DNA of 64,000 nt, taken from Frigoribacterium faeni (GTDB lineage Bacteria; Actinomycetota; Actinomycetes; Actinomycetales; Microbacteriaceae). Below the pieces are notes generated by a model. The model was not told the origin of the DNA and did not search any database. It saw nothing but the letters and a program-made list of their open reading frames with translations. A program made the translations under genes and the position numbers. Positions 54,874 to 63,711 of the stretch are shown here, piece after piece. The first letter of the stretch is position 1; every line of letters starts with the position of its first letter. The DNA is taken from positions 248,001-312,000 of the forward strand of contig NZ_JAAOYW010000003.1 of NCBI RefSeq assembly GCF_011761235.1, written 5' to 3'.

Positions 54874-55694
54874 GCGCTGAGCCGGCAGCGCCGTCCTCCG
54901 GGGCGGCGACGGTCGCCGTGCGGGCCGACATCGCCCGCGCCCGGCGCATCGTGGTCAAGGTGGGGTCGTCGTCGGTCAGCGGCGACGCCGCCCACCAGAT
55001 CGAGCCGCTCGTCGACGCCCTCGCGGGGGCGCACGCCCGCGGCGCCGAGGTCGTGCTCGTGTCGTCGGGGGCGATCGCGACGGGAATGCCGCACCTGCGG
55101 CTCGACTCCCGCCCCGCCGACCTGGCGACGCAGCAGGCGGCCGCGGCCGTCGGCCAGAACCTGCTCATCTACCGCTACCAGCAGAGCCTGCGCCGGCACG
55201 CCATCGTCGCGGGGCAGGTGCTGCTCACCGCCGGCGACATGGCCGACGCCACGCCGCGCAGCAACGCGCAGCGGGCGATGGGGCGCCTGCTCGAGCTGGG
55301 CATCCTGCCCATCGTCAACGAGAACGACACGGTCGCCACGCAGGAGATCCGCTTCGGCGACAACGACCGCCTGGCCGCCCTCGTGTCCGAGCTCGTCGGG
55401 GCCGACGTCCTGGTGCTGCTCAGCGACGTCGACGCCCTCTACACGCGCCCGCCGCACGAGCCGGGGGCCGTCCGCATCGACGACGTGCCGCACGGCGACG
55501 ACCTCGCGGGAGTGACCTTCGGCGACGCCGGCGCCGCGGGGGTCGGCACCGGGGGAGCCGGCACCAAGGTCGCCGCCGCGCGCTACGCCGCGGCGGCCGG
55601 CACGCCCGTGCTCGTCACGTCGACGGCGAACGTGGCCGCCGCGCTGGCGGGGGCCGAGGTCGGCACGTTCTTCTCCGCGGCCCCGGGCGCTTGA
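54870..55694 (+). CDS. proB: Glutamate 5-kinase
   Basis: 274 aa. First step of proline synthesis from glutamate. Amino-acid-kinase fold with [39 protein letters not shown] and [13 protein letters not shown]. It lacks the C-terminal PUA domain of longer versions, as in many short ProB proteins, and this is not a truncation because the kinase domain is complete. ATG overlaps the obgE stop (ATGA). Confidence 0.95.
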   Translation: MSAEPAAPSSGAATVAVRADIARARRIVVKVGSSSVSGDAAHQIEPLVDALAGAHARGAEVVLVSSGAIATGMPHLRLDSRPADLATQQAAAAVGQNLLIYRYQQSLRRHAIVAGQVLLTAGDMADATPRSNAQRAMGRLLELGILPIVNENDTVATQEIRFGDNDRLAALVSELVGADVLVLLSDVDALYTRPPHEPGAVRIDDVPHGDDLAGVTFGDAGAAGVGTGGAGTKVAAARYAAAAGTPVLVTSTANVAAALAGAEVGTFFSAAPGA

Positions 55695-55759
55695 CCCGCA
55701 CCGCCCTCCGCCGGGCGGGCGACGGCGGGCGTCGCGTCGCGGGGGAGCCGAGGGCGTCC

Positions 55760-55765
55760 TAAGCT
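55760..55765 (+). promoter_or_regulatory. Candidate -10 box giving a leaderless proA mRNA
   Basis: TAAGCT, six bases, ATG at 55772; no ribosome binding site. Confidence 0.5.
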
Positions 55766-55771
55766 CTCCGC

Positions 55772-57040
55772 ATGTCGTCCGCACCGACCGTCGCCCCGTC
55801 GTTCACCGAGACCCTCCGGGCCGCCAAGGCCGCCTCCGTGCGGCTCGCGGCGCTGACGACCGCGCAGAAGGACGCCGCCCTGCACGCCGTGGCGGCGGCC
55901 CTCGTCGCCGAGGGCCCGCGGATCGTGGCGGCCAACGAGCTCGACCTCGCGCGGGCCGCCGACGACGGCGTCGCCGAGTCGCTGCGCGACCGCCTCCGCC
56001 TCGACGCCGTGCGGCTCGAGGCCCTCGCCGACGCCGTCCGGCTCGTGGCCGGCCTCGTCGACCCCGTCGGCGAGAGCGCGCGCGGACGCGTGCTGCCGAA
56101 CGGGCTGCGGATCGACCAGGTCCGCGTGCCGTTCGGCGTGGTCGGGGTGATCTACGAGGCCCGGCCGAACGTGACGGTCGACATCGCCGCCCTCGCCCTC
56201 AAGAGCGGCAACGCGGCGGTGCTGCGCGGCGGGAGCGCCGCGCGCGAGACGAACCGCGTGCTCGTCGAGGTGCTGCAGGAGGCGCTGGTCGCGCTGGGCC
56301 TGCCCGCCGACGCGGTCGTCACGGTCGACGAGCACGGCCGCGCCGGCGCCGCCGAGCTGATGCGCGCCCGCGGCCTCGTCGACGTGCTCGTGCCCCGCGG
56401 CAGCGCCGAGCTGATCGAGACGGTGGTGCGCGAGTCGACCGTGCCGGTGATCGAGACGGGCGCGGGCGTCGTGCACGTGTTCCTCGACGCGTCGGCGGAC
56501 GAGGGCACCGCCGTCGAGATCGTCGTCGACGCCAAGGCCAGCCGCCCGAGCGTCTGCAACGCGCTCGAGACCCTGCTGGTGCACGAGGACGCGGCCGACC
56601 GCCTGCTGCCGCCGGTGCTGGCGGCCCTGCGCGCCTCCGGCGTGACGGTGCACGGCGACGAGAGGGTCGTCCGGGCGTTCCCCGAGGCCGTCCCGGCCAC
56701 CGACGCCGACTGGGCCGCCGAGTACCTCAGCCTCGACCTCGCCGTCCGCGTCGTCGCCGACGTGGACGAGGCGATGGCCCACATCGCCCGGTGGTCGACG
56801 CACCACACCGAGTCGATCGTCACGAACGACCACGCCGTCGCCGAGCGGTTCCTCCGCGAGGTCGACAGCGCGGTCGTCATGGTCAACGCCTCGACCCGCT
56901 TCACCGACGGGGGCGAGTTCGGCTTCGGCGCCGAGGTCGGCATCTCGACGCAGAAGCTGCACGCCCGGGGCCCGATGGGGCTGCCCGAGCTGACGAGCAC
57001 GAAGTGGGTCGTGCGCGGGCAGGGCCAGGTGCGCGGCTAG
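55772..57040 (+). CDS. proA: Gamma-glutamyl phosphate reductase
   Basis: 422 aa, aldehyde dehydrogenase fold. Second step of proline synthesis, converting glutamyl phosphate to glutamate semialdehyde with NADPH. Family features: [31 protein letters not shown], the catalytic cysteine in [15 protein letters not shown], and [33 protein letters not shown] near the end. Follows proB after 77 nt with its own candidate promoter. Confidence 0.96.
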   Translation: MSSAPTVAPSFTETLRAAKAASVRLAALTTAQKDAALHAVAAALVAEGPRIVAANELDLARAADDGVAESLRDRLRLDAVRLEALADAVRLVAGLVDPVGESARGRVLPNGLRIDQVRVPFGVVGVIYEARPNVTVDIAALALKSGNAAVLRGGSAARETNRVLVEVLQEALVALGLPADAVVTVDEHGRAGAAELMRARGLVDVLVPRGSAELIETVVRESTVPVIETGAGVVHVFLDASADEGTAVEIVVDAKASRPSVCNALETLLVHEDAADRLLPPVLAALRASGVTVHGDERVVRAFPEAVPATDADWAAEYLSLDLAVRVVADVDEAMAHIARWSTHHTESIVTNDHAVAERFLREVDSAVVMVNASTRFTDGGEFGFGAEVGISTQKLHARGPMGLPELTSTKWVVRGQGQVRG

Positions 57041-57043
57041 ACT
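57038..57043 (+). promoter_or_regulatory. Candidate -10 box overlapping the proA stop codon
   Basis: TAGACT, in which TAG is also the proA stop. Could start a transcript for the small membrane gene, nadD and the genes beyond. Confidence 0.4.
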
Positions 57044-57074
57044 GTCGAGGATCGCCCCTCGGAACGGAGAACCC

Positions 57075-57293
57075 ATGCTCGACGTCGCCCTCCTGGCCGC
57101 AGCCCACGAAGACCTCGCGCCGCTGATCGCGCCTCCCGCCGTCATCGCCGCCACCTTCGGCCTGTTCTTCCTGTTCCTCGGCTTCGTCGTCTGGAGTTAC
57201 CGCGACGTCGCGAACCGCTCGCCGCGCAAGGCCTCGACGCAGGCGCACCACGACGGGCCGATCGACGAGTTCGGGCACCCCGAGCAGCACTGA
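57075..57293 (+). CDS. Small single-span membrane protein
   Basis: 72 aa. One membrane helix ([22 protein letters not shown], about residues 19-40) followed by a basic then His-rich cytoplasmic tail ([15 protein letters not shown]). CGGAGAA precedes the ATG. Small proteins of this type lie between proA and nadD in related actinobacteria. Function unknown. Confidence 0.75.
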   Translation: MLDVALLAAAHEDLAPLIAPPAVIAATFGLFFLFLGFVVWSYRDVANRSPRKASTQAHHDGPIDEFGHPEQH

Positions 57294-57310
57294 CCCGGCG
57301 GCACCGCAGA

Positions 57311-57946
57311 ATGGCCGGCACGACGCCCGCGACGAGCACCCCCGGGGCGTTCGTCACCGGTCGCCGACCCCGCGTGGGCGTCATGGGCGGCACGTTCGAC
57401 CCGATCCACCACGGCCACCTCGTCGCCGCGAGCGAGGTCGCGCAGTCGTTCCACCTCGACGAGGTGCTCTTCGTGCCGACCGGCCAGCCGTACATGAAGT
57501 CCGGCGTCAGCGACAGCGAGCACCGCTACCTGATGACGGTCGTGGCCACGGCCTCCAACCCGATGTTCACGGTCAGCCGGGTCGACATCGACCGTGACGG
57601 CCCGACCTACACGATCGACACCCTCCGCGACATCCGGGCGCAGCGGCCCGACTCCGAGCTCTTCTTCATCACGGGCGCCGACGCCGTCGCCCAGATCCTC
57701 GACTGGAAGGACGTGCGCGAGCTCTGGGACCTCGCGCACTTCGTCGCCGTGACCCGTCCAGGCCACGACCTGAGCGTCAGCGGCCTCCCCGAGAGCGACG
57801 TAAGCTTGCTCGAGGTGCCTGCCCTCGCCATCTCGTCGACCGACTGCCGCGCCCGGGTGGGGCGCGGCTTCCCGGTGTGGTACCTGGTCCCCGACGGGGT
57901 CGTCCAGTACATCTCCAAGCACCACCTGTATCGGAGCAACGCATGA
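57311..57946 (+). CDS. nadD: Nicotinate-nucleotide adenylyltransferase
   Basis: 211 aa. Converts nicotinate mononucleotide to deamido-NAD. Nucleotidyltransferase motifs [12 protein letters not shown] near the N-terminus and [10 protein letters not shown] near the C-terminus; middle [17 protein letters not shown]. About 20 residues of non-conserved head precede the first beta strand. Overlaps the next start by four bases. Confidence 0.95.
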   Translation: MAGTTPATSTPGAFVTGRRPRVGVMGGTFDPIHHGHLVAASEVAQSFHLDEVLFVPTGQPYMKSGVSDSEHRYLMTVVATASNPMFTVSRVDIDRDGPTYTIDTLRDIRAQRPDSELFFITGADAVAQILDWKDVRELWDLAHFVAVTRPGHDLSVSGLPESDVSLLEVPALAISSTDCRARVGRGFPVWYLVPDGVVQYISKHHLYRSNA

Positions 57947-59208
57947 GCACGTCCGACGAGCAGCCGCTGACCCGGCGTCAGATCCGCGAGCGCGAGCGTG
58001 CCCGCGAGGCAGGTCGTGCCGTGGCCGAGGGCACCGCAGGAGGCGTCCCCTCCGACGCCTCGACCCCCGCGTCCGCAGGCGCCCCCGCCGCCGGCGTGCC
58101 GACCTCGAGCCCGGCGCCCGCGCCGGCCGTCCCCGCGTCCGCGCCGCGCCCGGCCGACGCGGCGGGCGCCGAGCCCCGTCCCGCCTCGGCGGTCGGCCAG
58201 CCGCCCGCCTCCGTGGCCGGCCCCGACGGGCTCACCCGTCGACAGATGCGCGCGCAGCGCGCCGAGCAGGGAGCGCCTGCACCGGTGCCGCTGCAGGCGC
58301 CCGGGCCCGAGCCCCGTCGCCGGCTCGTCGACGCCCTGAGCACGGTCGACGAGATCGTCGCGCCGCTCGACGAGGCCGCCCCGACCTCCGCCCGCCGACC
58401 GGAGGACGACGCCGCGTCCGTCGTGCCGGGCTCGACGGGCGACGAGCCCGCCGCCGACGAGCGGGCCCCCGGGCCCCGTCGCACGGGGCAGCCGTCAACG
58501 GCCGTCTCGTCCCCGACGACGTCCGCGGCCGCGCCCACCTCGGCGCCCTCGGTGTTCCCGCTCGACCTGGCCGGTCCCGCGTCGGCCGAGCCGACGCCGG
58601 CTCCCGCCGCGGCTCCGCAGCAGGCGACGCCGGCGAGCACCGCCTCCTCGACGGGCACGGCCGGCGGCGTCGACGCCGAGACGTCGTCCCCGGCGGCCGA
58701 GCCGGCTCCGGCGTCCGCCCCCGAGCCCAGCGGCTTCGTGCCGCCCGTCGGCCACTGGACCACGCAGTCCGACGAGCCGGACGACGACACGGCCCCCGGT
58801 CGTGCCCTCGGCACCCACACGGGCCAGACGAACGCCCTCATCCTCACCGACCAGCAGGTCGCGGACGTCACCGGTGCGCTCAACGCCACGGGCGAGATCA
58901 TCATCACGGGGTCGATCGACCTGCCCCGCAGCCTCGGCGCGACGGGCTCGCAGGCGCGCATCGACAACTCCGACATCGACCGCCTGCTCGAGCAGGGCGA
59001 CGCCGAGAGCGCGGAGACCGACGCGGCCCCCGTGCGCGCGAGCCGCGCCATCAGCACCCACACCTCGACCAGGTCCGTCGTGCTGGCGGCCTCGCAGCCC
59101 GCGTCCAGCAAGCTGCCGCTCATCCTCGGCATCGGCGGCGGCGTCCTCGGAGCGGGTATCATCGCTGGGGTCATCGCCGGATTCGCCACAGGCATCCTCG
59201 GCGGCTGA
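57943..59208 (+). CDS. Disordered protein with C-terminal membrane helix, LTRRQ repeats
   Basis: 421 aa. The N-terminus has [16 protein letters not shown] and a second copy [14 protein letters not shown] at about residue 100, separated by Pro/Ala/Ser-rich disordered sequence. A structured-looking stretch lies at about 265-330 ([38 protein letters not shown]), and a Gly-rich membrane helix at the very end ([20 protein letters not shown]). ATG overlaps the nadD stop, with GGAG upstream. No known family; it occurs in the nadD-rsfS interval of related genomes, so it may be an envelope protein of this lineage. Confidence 0.75.
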   Translation: MSTSDEQPLTRRQIRERERAREAGRAVAEGTAGGVPSDASTPASAGAPAAGVPTSSPAPAPAVPASAPRPADAAGAEPRPASAVGQPPASVAGPDGLTRRQMRAQRAEQGAPAPVPLQAPGPEPRRRLVDALSTVDEIVAPLDEAAPTSARRPEDDAASVVPGSTGDEPAADERAPGPRRTGQPSTAVSSPTTSAAAPTSAPSVFPLDLAGPASAEPTPAPAAAPQQATPASTASSTGTAGGVDAETSSPAAEPAPASAPEPSGFVPPVGHWTTQSDEPDDDTAPGRALGTHTGQTNALILTDQQVADVTGALNATGEIIITGSIDLPRSLGATGSQARIDNSDIDRLLEQGDAESAETDAAPVRASRAISTHTSTRSVVLAASQPASSKLPLILGIGGGVLGAGIIAGVIAGFATGILGG

Positions 59209-59253
59209 CGCCGTCGTCGTCCCGCCCAGGGCCGACCCACCCCGAAGGAATCC

Positions 59254-59646
59254 GTGACAGCCACCCCCCGTGCCATCGAGCTCCTGCAGATCGCAGCCCG
59301 CGCCGCCGACGACAAGCAGGCCGACGACCTCGTCGCCCTCGACGTGTCCGAGCCGCTCGCCCTCACCGACGTCTTCCTCCTGGCCTCGGGCCGCAGCGAG
59401 CGCAACGTCGTGGCGATCGCCGGCGAGATCGAGGACAAGATGCTCGAGGCCGGCGCCCGCACGCTGCGCCGCGAGGGTCGTGCCGAGGGCCGCTGGATCC
59501 TCCTCGACTTCGGCGACGTCGTCGTCCACGTGTTCCACGACGAGGACCGCCAGTACTACTCGCTCGAGCGCCTGTGGAGCGACTGCCCGGCCATCCCGCT
59601 CGACGTGGTGACCGCCTCGTCGACCGCCGCCTCCACCGAGGCCTAG
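59254..59646 (+). CDS. rsfS: Ribosomal silencing factor RsfS
   Basis: 130 aa. Binds ribosomal protein L14 and blocks subunit joining when nutrients are scarce. Typical features: ALDVSEPLALTDVFLLASGRSERNVVAIAGEIEDKM and the C-terminal WILLDFGDVVVHVFHDEDRQYYSLERLW. GTG start preceded by GAAGGAA. Follows nadD, as commonly seen. Confidence 0.95.
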   Translation: MTATPRAIELLQIAARAADDKQADDLVALDVSEPLALTDVFLLASGRSERNVVAIAGEIEDKMLEAGARTLRREGRAEGRWILLDFGDVVVHVFHDEDRQYYSLERLWSDCPAIPLDVVTASSTAASTEA

Positions 59647-59705
59647 GCCCCCACCTCCTCGGCGCCGCGGCCCCGTGCCGTCGGTCGTCCGTGCGACCCT
59701 GTCGC

Positions 59706-60413
59706 ATGATCATCGAGCGACTGCACGTGCCCGAGGCCCTGGTCGACGACCGGGGCGAGTGGCCGTTCACCGTGCCCGCCGTCGCCGCCCTCATCGGGGC
59801 GGGCCTCACGCTCGACGCGCCCGTGACGTTCCTCGTCGGCGAGAACGGCAGCGGCAAGTCGACGGTCGTCGAGGCCGTCGCCGAGGCGTGGGGCGCCGAC
59901 GTGCGCGGCGGGCGGTCGGACAGCCCGTGGTCGTCCGAGCTCGAGCCCTCGGCGCTCGGCAGCGTGCTGCAGCTCGACCGCACCGCGACCGGCGGCCGCA
60001 TGGTCGGACGCCGCGCGACGGGGTACTTCCTGCGGTCGGAGACCGCCCTCGACATGTTCGCGCGGTACGAGAAGCGCGACCGGGGGTTCCACGACGTCAG
60101 CCACGGCGAGAGCTTCCTGCACGCGTTCGACGCGCGTCTCGGCGGGCGTGGCCTGTACCTGCTCGACGAGCCCGAGGCGGCGCTGTCGTTCACGTCGCTG
60201 CTGCAGCTCATGGTCACGCTGGCCGACGTCGTCGAGGCCGGCGGCCAGGTGCTCTGCGCCACGCACTCGCCGGTGCTCGCGGCCCTGCCCGGCGCGGCCG
60301 TGCTGCAGTTCGGCGAGCGCGGCGTCGAGCGCACGACGTGGGGCGAGCTCGACCTGGTGCAGCACTGGCGTGCGTTCCTCGACGAGCCGGGCCGCTACCT
60401 GCGGCACCTCTAA
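59706..60413 (+). CDS. Stand-alone ABC/AAA-type ATPase
   Basis: 235 aa. Walker A GENGSGKS at 45-52, an ABC-like signature SHGESFL at about 140, Walker B LYLLDEPEAAL, and a switch His in CATHSPVLAAL. Residues about 66-135 form a short insertion between the motifs. No membrane segments or partner permease. Resembles the small AAA_21/AAA_23 type predicted ATPases found alone in genomes; the cellular role is unknown. A weak -10 (GACCCT at 59695-59700) is close to the ATG. Confidence 0.8.
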   Translation: MIIERLHVPEALVDDRGEWPFTVPAVAALIGAGLTLDAPVTFLVGENGSGKSTVVEAVAEAWGADVRGGRSDSPWSSELEPSALGSVLQLDRTATGGRMVGRRATGYFLRSETALDMFARYEKRDRGFHDVSHGESFLHAFDARLGGRGLYLLDEPEAALSFTSLLQLMVTLADVVEAGGQVLCATHSPVLAALPGAAVLQFGERGVERTTWGELDLVQHWRAFLDEPGRYLRHL

Positions 60414-60535
60414 GGCACCTCGGTCGGTGCGGCACGCGGTCCGGCCGGCGGTCGGACCCGGGTGTACTGGCGCCCTCGAAATGTGTAGTAAGGTTGACGA
60501 GTCGCGCCGAGAGGGGCGGCAGAGAAACACGATCT

Positions 60536-60608
60536 GGGTCTGTGGCGCAGCTGGTAGCGCACCTGCATGGCATGCAGGGGGTCAGGGGTTCGAGTCCCCT
60601 CAGATCCA
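60536..60608 (+). tRNA. tRNA-Ala (anticodon GGC)
   Basis: 73-nt cloverleaf. Acceptor GGGTCTG/CAGATCC with one G-T pair, anticodon stem CCTGC/GCAGG with loop ATGGCAT giving GGC, T-arm AGGGG-TTCGAGT-CCCCT. Discriminator A, CCA not encoded. Confidence 0.95.
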
Positions 60609-60614
60609 CCCACG

Positions 60615-60647
60615 AGAACGGCCCCGCCTCCCCGGCAGGGCCGTTCT
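60615..60647 (+). terminator. Terminator of tRNA-Ala
   Basis: 10-bp perfect stem (AGAACGGCCC with GGGCCGTTCT) followed by TCGTTCC, starting six bases after the tRNA. Confidence 0.75.
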
Positions 60648-60730
60648 TCGTTCCCGGTCCGCCGTGCATTCCCGCCCAGCTCCCTCCCGCCGAGCCCCCG
60701 CCGCGCTGCCTCTCCCTCTCCCTTTCCTCG

Positions 60731-60821
60731 TTCAGGAACGCGGCTCCTGAGTTCTCAGCACTCAGGACCGCGAGTCCTGCATCGTGCACGACTCGGGACC
60801 CGAGGAGGTCGCGTTCCTGAA
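60731..60821. repeat. Large imperfect palindrome with nested dyads
   Basis: Outer arms TTCAGGAACGCG (60731-60742) and CGCGTTCCTGAA (60810-60821) are exact reverse complements. The next 15-20 bases on each side are still partly complementary. Inside are CAGGAC-N5-GTCCTG (60763-60779) and the 10-base palindrome TCGTGCACGA (60782-60791). No open frame uses it. May be a MITE remnant or a structured RNA. Confidence 0.6.
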
Positions 60822-60864
60822 GCACGGTTCCGCCGCGTCCGCGTCCGCGGCCGGGGGCTGCGGG

Positions 60865-60985
60865 GACGGACTGCGCCTGCGGCCCGGGCCTACGCCTGCG
60901 GCCCGGACCTGCGGCCCAGACCTGCGCCTACGGCCCGGACCGGAACAGAACCTGCGGCCCGGGCCTGCGCACGCGGCCAGTCCCG
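60865..60985. repeat. Degenerate tandem repeat based on CCTGCGGCCCGG
   Basis: At least six imperfect copies of a 12-13 base unit (CCTGCGGCCCGGG/A), some separated by CCTGCG or CCTACG half-units. Part of the 450-base gene-free stretch between the tRNA-Ala terminator and the gene at 61094. Confidence 0.6.
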
Positions 60986-61081
60986 TGCCTGCGGCATCGG
61001 CCGTCCCCCTGACCCGGCCCGGGCCGACCCCGTCGTCTGGACGTGCCCTGTGCATCGGCTCCACGCGCGGAGGCGACGCGG

Positions 61082-61087
61082 TAGACA
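61082..61087 (+). promoter_or_regulatory. Candidate -10 box giving a leaderless mRNA for the 61094 gene
   Basis: TAGACA, six bases, ATG at 61094; no ribosome binding site. Confidence 0.45.
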
Positions 61088-61093
61088 TCAAGC

Positions 61094-61837
61094 ATGAGCA
61101 CCGACCAGCCTGGCCCGACCCCCGCCTCCGACGACGACGCGACCCGCGCCTCCGGGGCCCCGACGGGTGCCGACCGCCCCCGTCCCGCGTACGGCGAGTA
61201 CGCCCCGACCCCTCCCGCGGGCACCACGCCCGCAGACCCGGCCGCCGCCGCGGGGAACGGGCCGCAGGCGACGCCGGCCGGAGCGCCTCCGCAGGGAGCC
61301 CCCTACGGCGCCCCGCAGCAGCAGGCGCCGGCCTCGTCGCCGATCGCCGGCACGCCTGGACCCCGTGGCATCGGCGCCTTCGCCGGCGACGGCCACCCGC
61401 AGACCCTCGCCACCTTCACCCGCTACGAGGACGCGCAGTCGGCAGTCGACCTGCTGAGCGACGAGGGCTTCCCCGTCGAGAGCGTCTCGATCGTCGGCCA
61501 CGACATCCGCACCGTCGAGAACGTCGCGGGCCGACTGACGACCGGCAAGGCCGCCGCCCGCGGTGCCGCCGGCGGCGCGTGGTTCGGCCTGCTGCTCGGC
61601 CTGCTCTTCAGCATCTTCGCGCCGGGCGTCGCCTTCATCGGCGTCCTGCTGATCGCCCTCGGCGCCGGCGCCCTGTGGGGAGCGCTCTGGGGCGCGGTCG
61701 GCCACGCCGCCACCCGCGGCCGTCGTGACTTCGCCTCGGTGAAGACCATGGAGGCAGGCCGGTACGAGGTGCTCGTGCGCGGCGAGCTCGCCGCCCGGGC
61801 GCACCAGGTGCTGGCCCAGGGCCGCAAGGTCGCCTAG
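61094..61837 (+). CDS. General-stress-protein-17M-like (GSP17-type) membrane protein
   Basis: 247 aa. Disordered Pro/Ala/Gln head (1-95), then a domain like Bacillus general stress protein 17M: LATFTRYEDAQSAVDLLSDEGFPVESVSIVGHDIRTVENVAGRLTTGKAAARGAAGGAWFG, followed by a Gly-rich double membrane helix (about 160-205) and a final beta segment FASVKTMEAGRYEVLVRGE. Molecular function unknown; relatives are induced by stress. Single gene with terminator. Confidence 0.8.
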   Translation: MSTDQPGPTPASDDDATRASGAPTGADRPRPAYGEYAPTPPAGTTPADPAAAAGNGPQATPAGAPPQGAPYGAPQQQAPASSPIAGTPGPRGIGAFAGDGHPQTLATFTRYEDAQSAVDLLSDEGFPVESVSIVGHDIRTVENVAGRLTTGKAAARGAAGGAWFGLLLGLLFSIFAPGVAFIGVLLIALGAGALWGALWGAVGHAATRGRRDFASVKTMEAGRYEVLVRGELAARAHQVLAQGRKVA

Positions 61838-61873
61838 CGAGCCGCACCACGCCGGTCGGCACCCCACCGGCCT

Positions 61874-61915
61874 GCACGACGAAGGGCCCCGCGCGAGCGG
61901 GGCCCTTCGTCGTGC
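61874..61915. terminator. Bidirectional terminator hairpin
   Basis: Perfect 19-bp stem (61874-61892 with 61897-61915), GCGA loop, between convergent genes. Confidence 0.85.
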
Positions 61916-61925
61916 GCGAGCAGGG

Positions 61926-62825
61926 TCAGGGGGTGACCATGCCGCCGTTCACGTTGAGCGTCTCGCCGACGACGAAGCTCGACTCGGCGCTCGTGAGGAA
62001 CACGTAGGCCGGTGCCTGCTCGGCGGGCTGCGCGGCGCGGCCCATCGGCGACTCGCTCGAGCCGAACTCGGGCAGCGACTCCGGGTCGACGCCGCCGGTC
62101 ACCTGCAGCACCGACCAGGTGGGCCCGGGGGCGACGACGTTCACGCGGATGCCCTTGCCGACGAGCTGCTGCGCGAGGCCCTTCGAGAAGTTGTTGATCG
62201 CGCCCTTGGTGGTCGCGTAGTCGAGCCGGTCGGGGGCGGGCTGGTACGCCTCGAGCGAGGCCGTGTTGACGATGGTCGAGCCGGGCGCCAGGTGCGGCAG
62301 GGCGGCCTTGATGATCCAGAACGGCGCGTAGACGTTGGTCTTGAAGGTGCGGTCGAACTGCTCGTCCTCGATCTGGTCGATCGACTCCTGCCAGACCTGC
62401 ACGCCGGCGACGTTGACGATCGCGTCGAGCCCGCCCATGCCGTCGACGGCACGCTGCACGAGCTCACGGCAGAAGGAGGCGCTGGTCAGGTCGCCGGGCA
62501 CCGCCACGGCCTTCTGCCCCGCGGCCTCGATGACGGAGACGACGTGGCGCGCGTCCTCCTCCTCCTCGGGCAGGTACGACAGGGTGACGTCGGCGCCCTC
62601 GCGGGCGAACGCGATCGCCACGGCGGCTCCGATGCCCGAGTCGGCCCCGGTCACGAGCGCCTTGCGGCCGGCGAGACGGCCCGTGCCGCGGTAGGTGTCC
62701 TCGCCGAGGTCGGGGACGGGCGTCATGCGCGACTGGAGCCCGGGCTCCGGCTGCTGCTGCACCTCCGGGCTGATCACGGGGTAACGGGTGCGGGGGTCGT
62801 CGAAGGTGTACTGATCGCGAGTCAT
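61926..62825 (-). CDS. SDR-family oxidoreductase, YghA/YdaD-like
   Basis: 299 aa. The N-terminal extension of about 50 residues (with YPVISPEVQQQPEPGLQSRMTPVPD) is typical of the general-stress SDR group of Bacillus YdaD and Escherichia YghA. Cofactor site TGADSGIG, NVAG, catalytic Ser in NTASLE and YATTK. Members prefer NADP and reduce aldehydes or ketones; the real substrate is unclear. Divergent from the zinc-ribbon/OhrR operon, with which it shares a 161-base promoter gap holding the dyad at 62959-62979. Confidence 0.9.
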   Translation of the reverse strand: MTRDQYTFDDPRTRYPVISPEVQQQPEPGLQSRMTPVPDLGEDTYRGTGRLAGRKALVTGADSGIGAAVAIAFAREGADVTLSYLPEEEEDARHVVSVIEAAGQKAVAVPGDLTSASFCRELVQRAVDGMGGLDAIVNVAGVQVWQESIDQIEDEQFDRTFKTNVYAPFWIIKAALPHLAPGSTIVNTASLEAYQPAPDRLDYATTKGAINNFSKGLAQQLVGKGIRVNVVAPGPTWSVLQVTGGVDPESLPEFGSSESPMGRAAQPAEQAPAYVFLTSAESSFVVGETLNVNGGMVTP

Positions 62826-62958
62826 CGTTCCGTGATACCCCCGCGACGCTGGCCGGTCGCCCAGGGCGGGCGGTCGTCGGGGTACGCCGCCGCGCCTCCT
62901 GCGGTGGTCGCCATGCCGACCGGCTGGGCGGGCAGGTCGACGGCGGCTCCGACGTGTC

Positions 62959-62979
62959 GTGCACCAATCATTGGTACAC
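62959..62979. promoter_or_regulatory. Dyad operator of the zinc-ribbon/OhrR operon
   Basis: GTGCACCAAT, central C, ATTGGTACAC: 10-bp arms with one mismatch, inner 6-bp arms perfect. It overlaps the TACACT -10 box. The geometry (6-1-6 core with AAT-N-ATT centre) resembles the Bacillus OhrR operator, and an OhrR-like gene is in the operon. Confidence 0.65.
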
Positions 62980-62980
62980 T
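62975..62980 (+). promoter_or_regulatory. -10 box of the zinc-ribbon/OhrR operon
   Basis: TACACT, six bases, ATG at 62987: leaderless arrangement, with the operator overlapping the box. Confidence 0.5.
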
Positions 62981-62986
62981 CAGGGC

Positions 62987-63247
62987 ATGGCCACGACGAG
63001 GCCCCGCAGGCGGGGAGAGAACGACCACGAGCACGGCAGCTGGTTCGGCGACGCCGTCGAGCGCATGAACGCGCGGCTCCGCCCCTACATCGGCGGGGCG
63101 CAGCTCGGCATCCGCGACGAGGCGCCGATCACGGCGCCCGAGCACGGCGGCGCCTGCCCGCTCTGCGGCCGCCCCATGGACGAGCACGTCGTCGACCGCA
63201 GCGGTCCGCGCACGATGCTGCACTGCCCTCGGGGCGCCGCCGCGTGA
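62987..63247 (+). CDS. Small zinc-ribbon-like protein in an OhrR operon
   Basis: 86 aa. Basic head, DHEHGSWFGDAVERMNARLRPYIG in the middle, and a metal-site pattern in the second half: ACPLCGRPMDEHVVDR followed by MLHCP, giving CxxC...H...HC. No enzyme motif. ATG 62987 is placed by the promoter; the stop overlaps the OhrR start (GTGA). Could be a redox- or zinc-responsive partner of the regulator. I do not recognise the family. Confidence 0.75.
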   Translation: MATTRPRRRGENDHEHGSWFGDAVERMNARLRPYIGGAQLGIRDEAPITAPEHGGACPLCGRPMDEHVVDRSGPRTMLHCPRGAAA

Positions 63248-63699
63248 GCGGCAGCGTCGAGGTCGCGCCGCCGGCCGACCCCCTCGCCCTCGAGAGCCAG
63301 ATCTGCTTCGCCCTCTCCGTCGCCTCGCGCAGCGTCGTCGCGGCCTACCGGCCCGTGCTCGACACGATGGGCCTGACCCATCCGCAGTACCTCGTCATGC
63401 TCGCCCTGTGGGAGCAGCAGCCGCTGGCGCTGCGCGACCTCGCCCGGCTGCTGCGGCTCGACCCGGGCACGCTCTCGCCGCTCGTCAAGCGCCTCGAGGC
63501 GCAGGGGCTGGTGACGCGCGAGCGCAGCGCCCACGACGAGCGGGCGCTGTCGATCGAGCTCACGCCGGCCGGCACCGCGCTGCGCAGCGAGGCCGAGTCG
63601 ATCCCCGAGCGCATGATGGCGCGCCTCGACGTGACCCGCGACGAGCTCGTCGCGCTGCACCGCACGATGACGAAGCTGATCGTCGCGGCCGAGAGCTGA
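63244..63699 (+). CDS. OhrR-like MarR-family organic peroxide sensor
   Basis: 151 aa. The N-terminal region LESQICFALSVASRSVVAAYRPVLD closely follows the pattern of Bacillus OhrR around its reactive cysteine; here it is Cys21. The tyrosines that stabilise the cysteine are only partly kept: Y in AAYRP and THPQY are present. Winged helix: LRDLARLLRLDPGTLSPLVKRLEAQGLVTRERSAHDERAL. One-cysteine sensors lose DNA binding when the cysteine is oxidised. The usual target gene ohr is not seen in the window. GTG start overlaps the zinc-ribbon gene. Confidence 0.82.
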   Translation: MSGSVEVAPPADPLALESQICFALSVASRSVVAAYRPVLDTMGLTHPQYLVMLALWEQQPLALRDLARLLRLDPGTLSPLVKRLEAQGLVTRERSAHDERALSIELTPAGTALRSEAESIPERMMARLDVTRDELVALHRTMTKLIVAAES

Positions 63700-63711
63700 G
63701 CCGGGCGACCC

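Noticed and set aside
60438-60458. Terminator after the ABC-like ATPase gene
   Set aside because: A 6-bp GGTCCG/CGGACC stem with a 9-base loop is not convincing.
60865-60985. CRISPR-like array
   Set aside because: Units are 12-13 bases, degenerate and almost contiguous, without unique spacers of uniform length; no cas genes nearby.
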